Positions 1 through 7,900 of a DNA stretch of 25,539 nt are shown here, one piece after another. A program made the translations under genes and the position numbers. This DNA comes from Anaerolineales bacterium (GTDB taxonomy: Bacteria > Chloroflexota > Anaerolineae > Promineifilales > Promineifilaceae): assembly GCA_020432595.1 (NCBI GenBank), contig JAGQGA010000013.1, positions 1 through 25,539 on the forward strand. Reading direction: 5' to 3'. The notes beneath the pieces were generated by a model, which had not been told where the DNA came from, searched no databases, and saw only the letters and a program-made list of their open reading frames with translations. Numbering within the stretch: the first letter of the stretch is position 1; each line of letters starts with the position of its first letter.

Positions 1-915
1 GCCCTCAGCCAGCACCTGGTTATTGAGATGGCCGGCGGCAATGACGCTGTTCATGTGCCCAATTTTGAGAGGCGTAAGCGGCCGTAACGGGACGTTGGCG
101 CCGTTCAGGTCGAGATGCTCCTGCCAGGCCGTCTTGGTGCTGGCGCCAAGCTGCCGGGCCTCGGCTAGGGCGTCGGCGGGGTCTACGAACTGGGAGCGGA
201 ACTTGAATGCGCTGTGTTTGACAATCAGCGGGGGCAGCGTGTAGGTGGGTTCGGAAACGGCCGTTAGGGGCAACAGCATCTCTTTGCCTGCCGCCAACTG
301 CGCCACCTGTTCCACCATCTCACCATCGGGCGCAGTGGCTTTCGGCCGCAGGACGCCAAAAAGGACGATCTGCTTGAACCGCTCATATGTCTCATCGGGG
401 AAGCGGTAAATCTGCACCTGATCGTACCAGGAGAGAAGATAGCGGGTGGCTTTACGAAAGCGGAGCATGTGCTGGGGCACCACCCAGACGAGCAAGCCGC
501 CCGGCTGCAGCCAGGGGCGGGTGTGGACCAGCCATTGGTATTCGAGACGGCCGTCCTCATCGTCATGGTCATATGGCGGGTTGCAATAGAGGAGGTTGTA
601 ACCTCCTTGGGAAGTGATTAGGTTCAGGTAACTGTCATGCAGGATGCGGATGGTATGCTCGTCGGCCGTAGCTTGGGAGGCAGTGAGTTGGTTTACCACT
701 TCGCGGGCCGCCTTTGCCCGACCCTCATGTAGCTCTACGCCGAAAAGATCCAGACCAAGTTTTTCGGCAAAGGTAACTAAGGCCGCTCCCTCGCCAGCGC
801 ATGGATCCAGGATACGGCCGTCGTGGGGGGCGATGATGTGGGTCAAAATAATATCTATGACACTAGACGGGCATACATAGAAGCCTGCCACCTCAATATT
901 GGCAAGTCGGGACAT
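1..915 (-). CDS. DUF6094-like SAM-dependent DNA methyltransferase (3' end cut by window)
   Basis: A 305-codon open frame starts at an ATG at 913-915, with AAGGAAAAG just upstream, and runs off the window start, so the C-terminus is missing. Residues 38-46 (DPCAGEGAA) match the SAM-binding motif I of class I methyltransferases. NPPY at 112-115 is the catalytic motif IV of amino-modifying (adenine-N6 type) DNA methyltransferases. Later segments, KQIVLFG at 181-187 and a GHMNSVIAAGHLNN stretch near the visible end, resemble the DUF6094 group often found on conjugative or integrative elements; that family name is recalled, not searched. Target sequence and a partner nuclease cannot be inferred from what is visible. 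It could equally be an orphan methyltransferase or part of a restriction or anti-restriction set lying left of the window. Confidence 0.8.
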   Translation of the reverse strand, partial: MSRLANIEVAGFYVCPSSVIDIILTHIIAPHDGRILDPCAGEGAALVTFAEKLGLDLFGVELHEGRAKAAREVVNQLTASQATADEHTIRILHDSYLNLITSQGGYNLLYCNPPYDHDDEDGRLEYQWLVHTRPWLQPGGLLVWVVPQHMLRFRKATRYLLSWYDQVQIYRFPDETYERFKQIVLFGVLRPKATAPDGEMVEQVAQLAAGKEMLLPLTAVSEPTYTLPPLIVKHSAFKFRSQFVDPADALAEARQLGASTKTAWQEHLDLNGANVPLRPLTPLKIGHMNSVIAAGHLNNQVLAEG

Positions 916-972
916 GGGTCTTTTCCTTATTTTACGTTGGGTTTTGATTGGGAATGAGAAGGGAAACAGTTG

Positions 973-1218
973 TTACGGTAAGAAATTCGGTGGTTCAGAT
1001 TCAACGGCTTGAACATCACAGAGGGCATCCTGCTCATTCTTATCAAGCAAGGACTCCGGCTCGGCCACGCAAACGCTATACCAGAAACGCCAGTCGCTTA
1101 GAGCCCGCAGCATATGAGCTACCCGCCTGGCTTCCTCTGAATTGAGAGCCAGGCAGACTAGGCAATACTGGCCGTCTTGTTATTGGGAATCTACCCTATC
1201 TGGCGCGGTTAGCGCCAT
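973..1218 (-). pseudogene. possible small gene upstream of the methyltransferase, with an in-frame stop
   Basis: On the minus strand a frame beginning at ATG 1218 reads 12 codons, meets TAA at 1180-1182, then continues open for 68 codons to TAA at 973-975. The part after the stop has the look of real protein (for example LALNSEEARRVAHMLRALSD, then DWRFWYSVCVAEPE). An in-frame ATG at 1113 would give a 46-residue product. It ends 57 bp before the methyltransferase start and is on the same strand, so it may be a decayed or short first gene of that operon. No strong ribosome site is seen before 1218. I do not recognise a family, and chance cannot be excluded. Confidence 0.35.
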
Positions 1219-1428
1219 GTTTTCTTTTTATATACCGCTTGGCGCCATTCTTAGCCACAGTGATGCTGTAATTTTGTGCTGGATATCGTTCATCTTATAT
1301 CAAAGACGATATTGTTTTCCCGCTAACCAAATTATCAATGGCGCAGCAATTCGAAATATGACTTAAAATAGAGAATTAGCGCAGACAAAAAACCTTGTTG
1401 GCAATAAAATCCGCCATTTGGCTCCAAA
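1219..1428. other. AT-rich non-coding stretch with short dyads
   Basis: No convincing gene. Just inside the left neighbour, TGGCGC and GCGCCA form a perfect 6-bp dyad with a 5-base loop at 1201-1217, and GGCGCC recurs near 1241. A 7-bp dyad, ATATCGT with ACGATAT, lies near 1286-1316. These could be operators for the minus-strand genes to the left, but nothing identifies a regulator. The right half contains the left arm of the outer inverted repeat (1344-1360). Confidence 0.4.
1344..1360. repeat. outer inverted repeat, left arm
   Basis: CAGCAATTCGAAATATG here is exactly repeated in inverted orientation at 4752-4768, outside the IS4 element. Outward of the arms, TAACCA and ATCA-TG blocks are also shared but diverged. 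Joining the flanks by removing the IS4 element and one target duplication leaves the arms about 145 bp apart, the size of a small MITE or a decayed palindromic element. Confidence 0.6.
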
Positions 1429-1438
1429 AGTGGTGGGG
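1429..1438. repeat. 10-bp target-site duplication, left copy
   Basis: AGTGGTGGGG directly abuts the left inverted repeat of the IS4 element and is found unchanged at 4675-4684, directly abutting the right inverted repeat. A 9-13 bp duplication is normal for IS4-family insertions. Its perfect state argues for a fairly recent insertion and shows that both ends belong to one transposition event. Confidence 0.92.
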
Positions 1439-1467
1439 CTCACCGCCCCACAGTAATATGCGAAAAA
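1439..1467. repeat. IS4-family terminal inverted repeat, left
   Basis: It begins CTCACCGCC and includes ATATGCGAAAAA. Over 29 positions, 25 match the inverted sequence at 4646-4674. The mismatches fall at positions 10, 11, 16 and 17 from the tip. Confidence 0.88.
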
Positions 1468-1522
1468 TGGGGCGAAAATTGATAAATTTTCTCATAAATG
1501 AATTGCATTTATGGATATAACC

Positions 1523-2227
1523 TTAAAAATGTTGGGATGGGGTTTTGCATCTGAGTTTGATAAATAACCCAATCCCAACCGATACGAAAGTAGCTGTAAT
1601 GCCGTTTTTTTTGTTATCAATTTCATGACGACGACCCACCTTACACAACCATCGTCCCAGAGAGGTAGCCCATAAGTAATTGATGCTTAGGACCACTAAC
1701 AAAGCATGTCGCGCATCTTGATCTGGCAGATTAGATTGTTGAATATGCCAACCGGCTGACTTGAAGTCACGAAACATCGGTTCGCAACCCCAACGACGAT
1801 GACCTAGCCTTCTCAGCTGCGGTGCAATTGGCAAAGATGTCGTGCAATAACGCACTAGTTTTTGTGGCTCATGCGACCCAGAACGATATGGTTTGTGAAA
1901 GGCAAAAAAGTTGACCGGGCCAAAATTATGTGTCTTTGTCCAAAAGACATTGGCGGCAAAATAAGGGTGCGACGGCGTCACTGGTAGGTCTTTAACCGCT
2001 TGCCATTGCCAATCACCTAGATGGAACTGATTCCGGCTTCTTTGCCCTAAAATGAAGTCCCAATTGGTTTGACGGGTGATAAAACGAATCAATGGTACAG
2101 AGCCAAATTCGGCATCACCATGCAACACAATGGGTTGATTAGCAGGCATTAAAGTCCAAATTTTCTCGAGTAAATCCATTTGCTCCTGGGCACTGGTTGG
2201 TCCGAAATCATGGATTTGCCAAGCGAT
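1523..2227 (-). pseudogene. IS4-family transposase, C-terminal part (split by IS110 insertion)
   Basis: This is the second half of a DDE transposase; it encodes 234 residues to a TAA at 1523-1525. It contains the second acidic residue in IVLHGDAEFGS and the C-terminal catalytic region RRWGCEPMFRDFKS. That region keeps the R(3)E(6)K spacing of the IS4 YREK signature, with glycine where the tyrosine usually stands. The first acidic residue lies in the other half (4183-4563). Codon ATC at 2225-2227 follows in frame on CCT at 4183-4185 once the insert is removed, giving a continuous 361-codon protein. A TTG at about 2251 could start this fragment, but that codon is in the inserted DNA and probably has no meaning. 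Confidence 0.88.
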
Positions 2228-2343
2228 GGGACAAGCTTTGTCAATCCTCAATTTACGGCCGTTACCGCCAAACAGGCAGCCAACAATAACAGATGTGAAT
2301 CCACAACTGCTGAAAGCGCCAGGGTTGGGGGGTGGGCGAGGTG

Positions 2344-2384
2344 AAAGGCGAAGCCTTTCGTTGCGGCATTGCCCGCAACGAAGG
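2344..2384. repeat. overlapping strong hairpins downstream of the IS110 transposase
   Basis: AAAGGC-GAA-GCCTTT (2344-2358) is a perfect 6-bp hairpin. Overlapping it, 2354-2384 folds as CCTTTCGTTGCGG against CCGCAACGAAGG, 12 pairs with one bulge. The two compete for the CCTTT segment. Just left, GGGTTGGGGGGTGGG (2322-2336) is a G-rich tract resembling those at 3872-3926 and 4056-4108. There is no T-run, so an ordinary intrinsic terminator is unlikely. The hairpins could be part of an IS110 non-coding RNA or a REP-like palindrome. The rest of 2228-2535 shows no gene. Confidence 0.6.
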
Positions 2385-2535
2385 GTGGGCCGGGTGGGAA
2401 AATAGCTGCGGTCACCAGAGCGATCGCATTCCCATTGCCCCTCATCAGGAAGAAATATTCTCGCCGTAAGTCAGCTGGCAGTATTAGTAACAGAACAAAT
2501 AATCTCTCAGGAGCTGAAATAGCTTGAAGCAAGAA

Positions 2536-3756
2536 TTAATCGGTTGACGGACGGTGTTTACGAATTTGCTGCATGTGATACGCCTCGTTATAGGGCTGGC
2601 CGGTTTGCCACATTTTCCAAATAATCCCGACCCAACGGTTAGCCAGACAGCGAAAAGCGCTGTTCTTGTAATGGCCACGCGCTTTGGCAGACTTGTAATA
2701 AGCCGCCGCCCAGTCAGCTTGCTGGACCGAAACCATCGCATACTGCTGCATGGTGTCGCGATAATCCCGGTTACATGCTTTGCGGAAAAGAATTTGTTTT
2801 TTCTTACCACTCTGTTTGGTGACTGGACAAGTGCCCGCCAACTGACGAACTGCTTGTGGCGATGGAAAACGTTCACGGTCCTCCCCAAACAAGGCTAACA
2901 GCTTGGGCCGAAGCAACAAGCCGGCACCCGGCAGGGAAGCAAAAATGGCTTGGTCTGGATGTTGTAGAAAAAGCGCATGTGTCTCATCTGCGGCTCGCTT
3001 CTTTTCTTCGATGAGGGATAAGAGCAGGCCAGCTAGAAAAGCGATTTCTCCGGAATATGCTTCGGCTAGAAGCGGGTCAGCTTCTGGCGTTGGTTGTTGC
3101 AGCGCTGCATACCAGTTCCGAATCCAGGCAGCTGGATGACAGTGGTGATCTCGGCAAAATTTTCTAAATTCGTCCTTGCTGAGCTCCTTCAGTGCGGCCG
3201 CTGTCGGGTAAGCTAGAAGAAAGTGCATGGCTATCGGTATGGCCAGCTTACTAAAGGTTTGCAAAGGTTGGGGATAAACACGCAACAAAATGGCCTCAAG
3301 GCGATTGGCATGTTGAATCGTCGTCTTGGTCAGATTGTCGATATGATTGAGCTTGAGTTTAATCTGGTTGAGCAGAGGGCTATCCGAGCGCCAGGGCGCA
3401 AATCGTTGCCGGTCTGTTCGTAACAAGTCCGCTATCAACCGGGCATCGGTGCGGTCAGTGTGAGCGCCGCTGGCGCTGAATCGGCCCCGGCTGCTGTTGA
3501 CAACGTTAGGCGCGATTACATACACTTGAAATTGGCAGGATAGGAGAAAATCGAAGAGGATGTTGTGATGTGTTTCAATGCCCACCAGACAGCACTCTGG
3601 CGGTACAGCAAACTTAGCGATTTTCTCCTTCAATTGTTTCAAGTCGGGGGCCGTGTTGTTGATGCGAAATTCAGTGAGAATAGCACCATTGATTGCCAGA
3701 ATGGCAACGTCGTAATGTGCCTGGCTCCAATCGATGCCAATTAAAAGTTCTTCCAT
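2536..3756 (-). CDS. IS110-family transposase (DEDD recombinase)
   Basis: A 406-aa, full-length protein. The N-terminal RuvC-like DEDD domain shows D9 (in LIGIDWSQAHYD), E61 (VGIETHHN), and D101 and D104 (HTDRTDARLIADLL). The middle is helical. The C-terminal Transposase_20 domain (about 273-385) has LPGAGLLLRPKLLALFG and then AGTCPVTKQSGKKK, in which S316 is the likely catalytic serine. Both catalytic sets are intact, so the enzyme may be active. IS110 enzymes recombine a circular intermediate into a target guided by a bridge RNA encoded in the element's non-coding end. The ATG at 3754-3756 is preceded by GGAGG eight bases upstream, which fixes the start. The next minus-strand gene downstream is the broken IS4 transposase. 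Confidence 0.95.
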   Translation of the reverse strand: MEELLIGIDWSQAHYDVAILAINGAILTEFRINNTAPDLKQLKEKIAKFAVPPECCLVGIETHHNILFDFLLSCQFQVYVIAPNVVNSSRGRFSASGAHTDRTDARLIADLLRTDRQRFAPWRSDSPLLNQIKLKLNHIDNLTKTTIQHANRLEAILLRVYPQPLQTFSKLAIPIAMHFLLAYPTAAALKELSKDEFRKFCRDHHCHPAAWIRNWYAALQQPTPEADPLLAEAYSGEIAFLAGLLLSLIEEKKRAADETHALFLQHPDQAIFASLPGAGLLLRPKLLALFGEDRERFPSPQAVRQLAGTCPVTKQSGKKKQILFRKACNRDYRDTMQQYAMVSVQQADWAAAYYKSAKARGHYKNSAFRCLANRWVGIIWKMWQTGQPYNEAYHMQQIRKHRPSTD

Positions 3757-3871
3757 TTGACACCTCCAAAATTTGGAATCACCCTTGGCAGGACGCGGGT
3801 TTCTGCGTTCCTATTAAAGCACTCGTAGTGCGGCAAGCTTTTGACAGTTCTCCCGGTAGACTTGGGGGACG

Positions 3872-3926
3872 GTCCGCCCTGGGCACTCTTGGTGCAGGAG
3901 GGCGGGGGGTTCTCTAAATCCAAGCC
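3872..3926. repeat. 55-bp direct repeat, copy B (IS110 non-coding end)
   Basis: It runs from GTCCGCCC to ATCCAAGCC with a GGCACTC-TGGTGCAGG core and a following G-rich tract. It matches copy A at 4056-4108 at about 47 of 53 aligned positions, with a 2-base gap, in the same orientation and 184 bp apart. The differences are scattered, so the duplication is old or the copies are under constraint. Confidence 0.8.
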
Positions 3927-4055
3927 AGTTGCCAATGGGTTTGACCTGAGAGCAGATTTGTTCTGCGTTTCAGTGTAACCCATTCGTGCAGCTGAAGGCA
4001 CCGAAAATCACAAAGCTTCATGTAACATTTGCTGTGTCGTTTCAGATTTAGAACA

Positions 4056-4108
4056 GTCCGCCCCAGGCACTCCTGGTGCAGGGGGGTGGGGGGTCCTCTA
4101 TCCAAGCC
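4056..4108. repeat. 53-bp direct repeat, copy A (IS110 non-coding end)
   Basis: This is the partner of 3872-3926. In this copy CCAGG-CACT-CCTGG is a perfect hairpin core, and the following GGGGGGTGGGGGG run can pair back on CCGCCCC or form a G-quadruplex. In copy B the dyad is partly lost. Confidence 0.8.
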
Positions 4109-4182
4109 GCCGCTGATAGAAGCAGTCGAAAACAGATGCTTGTTTTCAGCGACCACTGCGTACTATGAGAAGTATAAGTAAT

Positions 4183-4563
4183 AGGAATGGCTCGTTTGTG
4201 ATAAGAAAGAGACACCATCAAAATGTCCTGCTCTTTGGGTATCCAATTGCTGCGGTCAATAACCAGATGCCAAATAGGCGTGCGATAGGTCTGGAGTGCT
4301 TGCTGGAGCAATAAGCGATAGATCGTATCGTCACCAAATTGCGTAGACTGGAAAAAGCGACTCAGAAAGCGACTGCGGCTCGCTTGCCGGGTTGGCCGTG
4401 GTAGCCAACGTGCAATATGTGACAGGTGAGTACTTTTTGCCAACATCACCGCACTACAAACAGCAGCCAACCGACGCAGTTGCCTATGATTGTGTGGTAA
4501 ATAGCGGCAGAACAGCTTAAATATTGTATTTTCAAGGTACAAGTTGCTCATTTTGGACACCAT
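4183..4563 (-). pseudogene. IS4-family transposase, N-terminal part (split by IS110 insertion)
   Basis: This is the first 127 codons of the IS4 transposase, starting at ATG 4561-4563; a second possible start, MSNLY, is four codons on. It has a basic helical N-terminal DNA-binding region and then WHLVIDRSNW, whose aspartate is the first member of the DDE triad. The fragment ends with SLSYHKRAIP at the IS110 junction. Past the junction the frame runs on into inserted DNA for 44 unrelated residues to a stop at 4048. The matching C-terminal half is at 1523-2227. Confidence 0.88.
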
Positions 4564-4645
4564 TTCGCCTTTTTAGGGGCAAAATAGCAGTTTTGTCTTC
4601 ATGAGCCAATTTAGCCTAAGTTAAATTATGAGAAAACATCGCCTG

Positions 4646-4674
4646 TTTTTCGCATATGTCTGTCAGGCGGTGAG
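4646..4674. repeat. IS4-family terminal inverted repeat, right
   Basis: This is the inverted partner of 1439-1467, with 25 of 29 positions identical, ending GGCGGTGAG at the tip. It is followed immediately by the second copy of the target duplication. Confidence 0.88.
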
Positions 4675-4684
4675 AGTGGTGGGG
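4675..4684. repeat. 10-bp target-site duplication, right copy
   Basis: AGTGGTGGGG, identical to 1429-1438 and directly adjoining the right inverted repeat of the IS4 element. Confidence 0.92.
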
Positions 4685-4991
4685 TCTTGGAAAAATCATT
4701 CGATGCAACTAAAAAACGAGCTAATTTTGTCGTCTTACCTCTGGACAATTCCATATTTCGAATTGCTGATCAATGATAGACTGTTATGGTTAAAATGGTA
4801 AACTGGTGGTAATCTGTTACGACGTTCAACATCCTTATAGTTCGCTCCTTTTGACAGCAACTGCCTACACCTTCGCAGTCAAAACACTTCATTGCACAAC
4901 TTAAAACTGCCAGACAGTAACCACTATTATCCTCGCATCAATGATGCTACAGTCGGACTTTGAACTTCTGTAACACAAAGAGGCAAATTTA
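4685..4991. other. non-coding region upstream of the toxin locus
   Basis: No gene is seen. It contains the right arm of the outer inverted repeat (4752-4768, CATATTTCGAATTGCTG). A TTGACA hexamer lies at 4851-4856, but no good -10 hexamer follows at 16-18 bases, so a standard promoter for the toxin operon is not evident. The last bases hold AAAGAGG, the ribosome site of the next gene. The IS insertion places about 300 bp between itself and that gene, so the toxin promoter may be partly displaced or supplied by the inserted DNA. Confidence 0.5.
4752..4768. repeat. outer inverted repeat, right arm
   Basis: CATATTTCGAATTGCTG is the exact inverse of 1344-1360. It lies 67 bp outside the right target duplication of the IS4 element, within the upstream region of the toxin locus. 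Confidence 0.6.
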
Positions 4992-7900
4992 ATGGAAAAT
5001 GCTGATCGCAGAGACAACAACAGCCAGATAGCAGATAGCCAACCAAGCGGCTCTTCTGCTGCCTCACTGCCCGCTATCACCTTACCAAAGGGTGGCGGCG
5101 CGATTCGCGGTATGGGCGAGAAGTTTGCTGCCAACCCGGTGACCGGTGCTGGCTCGCTGACCGTGCCCATCGCCACCAGTCCCGGCCGTTCTGGTTTTGG
5201 CCCCCAACTCTCCCTCGCTTACAATTCTGGTGCCGGCAATGGCCCTTTCGGCCTCGGCTGGCAGCTCTCCCTCCCCAGCATTAGCCGCAAAACAGACAAG
5301 GGGCTTCCGCGTTATCAGGACGCGGTTGAGTCCGATGTTTTCATCCTCTCCGGTGCTGAAGATCTGGTGCCTTTATTAGAAAATATTGGGGGTCAATGGG
5401 AACGTCATGAAGAAACACGTTCGCTCGATGGTATTGTCTATCACATTCAACGCTACCGACCGCGCATCGAGGGGCTCTTCGCCCGCATTGAGCGTTGGGC
5501 CAATCTACAAACAGGCGAGATGCACTGGCGCTCCATCACCAGGGACAATGTCACAACGCTGTACGGCAAAACGGCCGAATCCCGCATCGCCGATCCAGAA
5601 GATCCCACCCGCATCTTTAGCTGGTTGATTTGTCAGAGTTACGATGACAAGGGCAACGCGATTATCTATGAGTATGTAGCCGAAAATTCGGCCGCTGTCG
5701 ACACATCCCAATCCCACGAACGGAACCGCTCAGAGCAAAGCCGCTCGGCAAACCGTTATCTTAAGCGTATCAAATACGGCAACCGGACGCCAAACCGAGA
5801 CGCGCATTGTCAGGCGACGGATCCAGCACAGCTTTCCGATTGGATGTTCACGGTGTTGTTAGATTATGGAGAAGAACACTACAAGGTGTTTCCGCAAAAC
5901 AAAGAGAAGGTGGCAGAAGGCCAACATGCCCATATCCAGGCAAGCATAGCCGGAAATGCAGATTGGGTGTTGCGCCAGGATCCCTTCTCTAGCTATCGAG
6001 CAGGCTTCGAGGTGCGCACCTATCGTCTTTGCCAGCGGGTGATGATGTTTCACCACTTCCCTAATGAGCTAGGTGTTGAAAACTGCTTAGTGCGTTCAAC
6101 TGAATTTCTCTATGATGAAAGCCCGATTGCATCCTTTATTAACAATGTCATCCAATCGGGCTATGTGCATGAGGAAAACGGCCGTTATCTCAAAAAATCC
6201 CTGCCGCCCCTCGAACTGCGTTACAGTCAGGTAGAAATCGACGAAACAATTCATGAGGTTGATTCTACAAGCCTAGAAAATTTACCCTATGGGTTAGACG
6301 GTCGCAATTATCAATGGGTCGATTTAGACGGGGAAGGGCTGTCCGGCATTCTTACTGAGCAGGGAAACGCCTGGTTTTATAAGCCTAATCGTGGCAACGG
6401 CCGTTTTGGTCCATTGCAAACTGTGGCGCGTAAGCCTTCTCTGGCAGCATTGGGGCAGGGGCAACAGCAATTCCTCGACTTGGCGGGAGATGGCCAGCTT
6501 GACCTCGTCGCCTTTGACAGCCCAACCCCTGGCTTTTATGAACGAACAGCCGATCGCGATTGGGAGGTATTTCGCCCCTTTACAGCGCTGCCTATGGTGA
6601 ATTGGCGCGACCCCAATCTGCGCTTTGTAGACCTCACTGGTGATGGTCATGCAGACATTTTGCTGACTGAGGATCGGGTCATTAACTGGTATCCATCGTT
6701 AGGCGAAGATGGATTTGGGCAGGTGGAGCGCACCTATCAGGCACTGGATGAGGAGCGGGGGCCCAATTTGGTATTCGCGGATGCTGACCAGTCGATCTAC
6801 CTAGCCGATTTGTCCGGCGATGGCTTGACAGACCTGGTACGCATTCGCAACGGCGAAGTGTGTTATTGGCCTAACTTGGGTTACGGCCGTTTTGGGGCTA
6901 AAGTAACCATGGATAATGCCCCCTGGTTTGACACGCCGGGTCTTTTTGACCAGCGCCGCCTCCATCTGGCCGACATCGACGGCTCTGGCACAACCGACCT
7001 TATTTACATTGGCTCTGATGGCGTTACCCTTTATTTCAACCAGTCAGGCAACCGTTGGAGCGACCCTCGACCATTGCCTATCTTCCCCCATAGCGATAAC
7101 CTCTCTTCTGTAACCGTTGTTGATTTGTTGGGCAACGGCACCGCTTGTCTCGTGTGGTCAACGCCACTCCCCGCCCACAACGGCCGTGTCATGCGCTATG
7201 TCGATTTAATGGGTGGACAAAAACCACATCTATTGATTGAGGTGCATAACAATCTGGGTGCCGAAACGCACGTCCAGTATGTTGCCTCAACACACTTTTA
7301 CCTCGCTGACCAAGCAGCCGGCAAACCATGGATTACCCGCTTGCCCTTCCCTGTCCACGTTGTGACCCAGGTGGAGACGTTCGATCGGATTAGTCAGAAT
7401 CGTTTCATTAGCCGCTACGCCTATCACCATGGTTACTTTGATGGGGAAGAACGCGAGTTTCGTGGATTTGGGCTGGTAGAACAGTGGGACAGTGATCAAA
7501 GCAGCGCGTATGGTGAGGCGACAAACATCGACGCGACCTCCTTTATGCCACCTATTCATACCAAAAGCTGGTTTCATACCGGATTTTATCGAGATAGGAC
7601 ACGTATTTCTCGCCTCTTTGCAGGCGAATATTACCGCGAGCCAGGTTTATCGGATGAAGCATTTGCCGCGATGCTATTGCCGGATACGCAACTGCCGGTA
7701 GGTCTAGCCATCGCAGAAGAGCGAGAGGCTGCGCGGGCATTGAAAGGACAAATGCTTCGACAAGAAGTGTACACCCTAGATGATTCACCCCAAACAGAAC
7801 ACCCTTACAGCGTCGTAGAGCGCAGCTATCGGCTCAAGGTGCTCCAGCCCAGAGAAGGAAATCGCCATGCGGTGTTCTACGTTTGTGCCTGCAATAGCGT

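Larger units (their letters stand above)
2228..4182 (-). mobile_element. IS110-family insertion inside the IS4 transposase gene
   Basis: Boundaries are inferred from the host gene. The IS4 reading frame stops being recognisable at 4183 and resumes at 2227, and an AT dinucleotide is present at both junctions (2226-2227 and 4181-4182). That fits an IS110-type dinucleotide core without terminal inverted repeats. The 1955-bp insert is longer than the roughly 1.2-1.6 kb expected for an IS110 element carrying one transposase. The extra length is in the non-coding ends (about 300 bp after and 426 bp before the gene), which carry hairpins and a duplicated 53-55 bp block. The true tips could therefore lie further in, if another small element is also present. 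Confidence 0.8.
3757..4182 (-). ncRNA. candidate bridge-RNA region of the IS110 element
   Basis: This 426-bp stretch lies between the inferred element tip and the IS110 transposase and shows no credible gene. On the transposase strand it holds stem-loops with internal loops. At 4122-4159, GCAGT/ACTGC enclose GAAAACA/TGTTTTC. At 3937-3981, GGGTT/AACCC enclose GCAGA/TCTGC with about ten unpaired bases on each side. At 3819-3831, GCACT pairs with AGTGC, and at 3793-3808, ACGC pairs with GCGT. A stem with a symmetric internal loop and a capped hairpin is the general form of the guide loops in IS110 bridge RNAs, which in one IS110 subgroup are encoded upstream of the gene. Neither transcript nor ends can be fixed from sequence alone. 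Confidence 0.4.
1439..4674 (-). mobile_element. IS4-family insertion sequence, interrupted by an IS110-family element
   Basis: The element is bounded by 29-bp imperfect inverted repeats and flanked by a perfect 10-bp direct duplication. Its own DNA is about 1.28 kb (1439-2227 plus 4183-4674), a usual size for the family; the remaining 1955 bp are an IS110-type insertion. The single transposase gene lies on the minus strand and is split in two. As it stands the IS4 transposase cannot be made whole, so the element could move only with help in trans. It sits upstream of the toxin locus and between the arms of an older inverted repeat (1344-1360 and 4752-4768). Confidence 0.88.

Noticed and set aside
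948..1366. Two plus-strand open frames (948-1145 and 1142-1366)
   Set aside because: No ribosome site and no protein-like composition. The first overlaps a more convincing minus-strand frame, and the second ends inside the outer inverted repeat.
2420..2427. GCGATCGC, the cyanobacterial HIP1 octamer
   Set aside because: I noticed this octamer only here, so it is not enriched and gives no support for a cyanobacterial origin; the enriched palindrome is ACGGCCGT.
2484..2898. Open frames antisense to or out of frame with the IS110 transposase
   Set aside because: They lie wholly or mostly inside the transposase gene, whose two catalytic domains are clear; they are shadows of its codon structure.
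3741..4156. Minus-strand frames rich in Pro/Gly between the IS110 gene and the IS4 fragment
   Set aside because: Their similarity to each other comes from the 53-55 bp direct repeat, not from protein homology; no ribosome site or known fold.
1439..4674. Two separate IS4-type elements side by side rather than one split element
   Set aside because: The perfect 10-bp duplication, matching ends and exact in-frame rejoining at the AT dinucleotide all point to a single element with one insertion.
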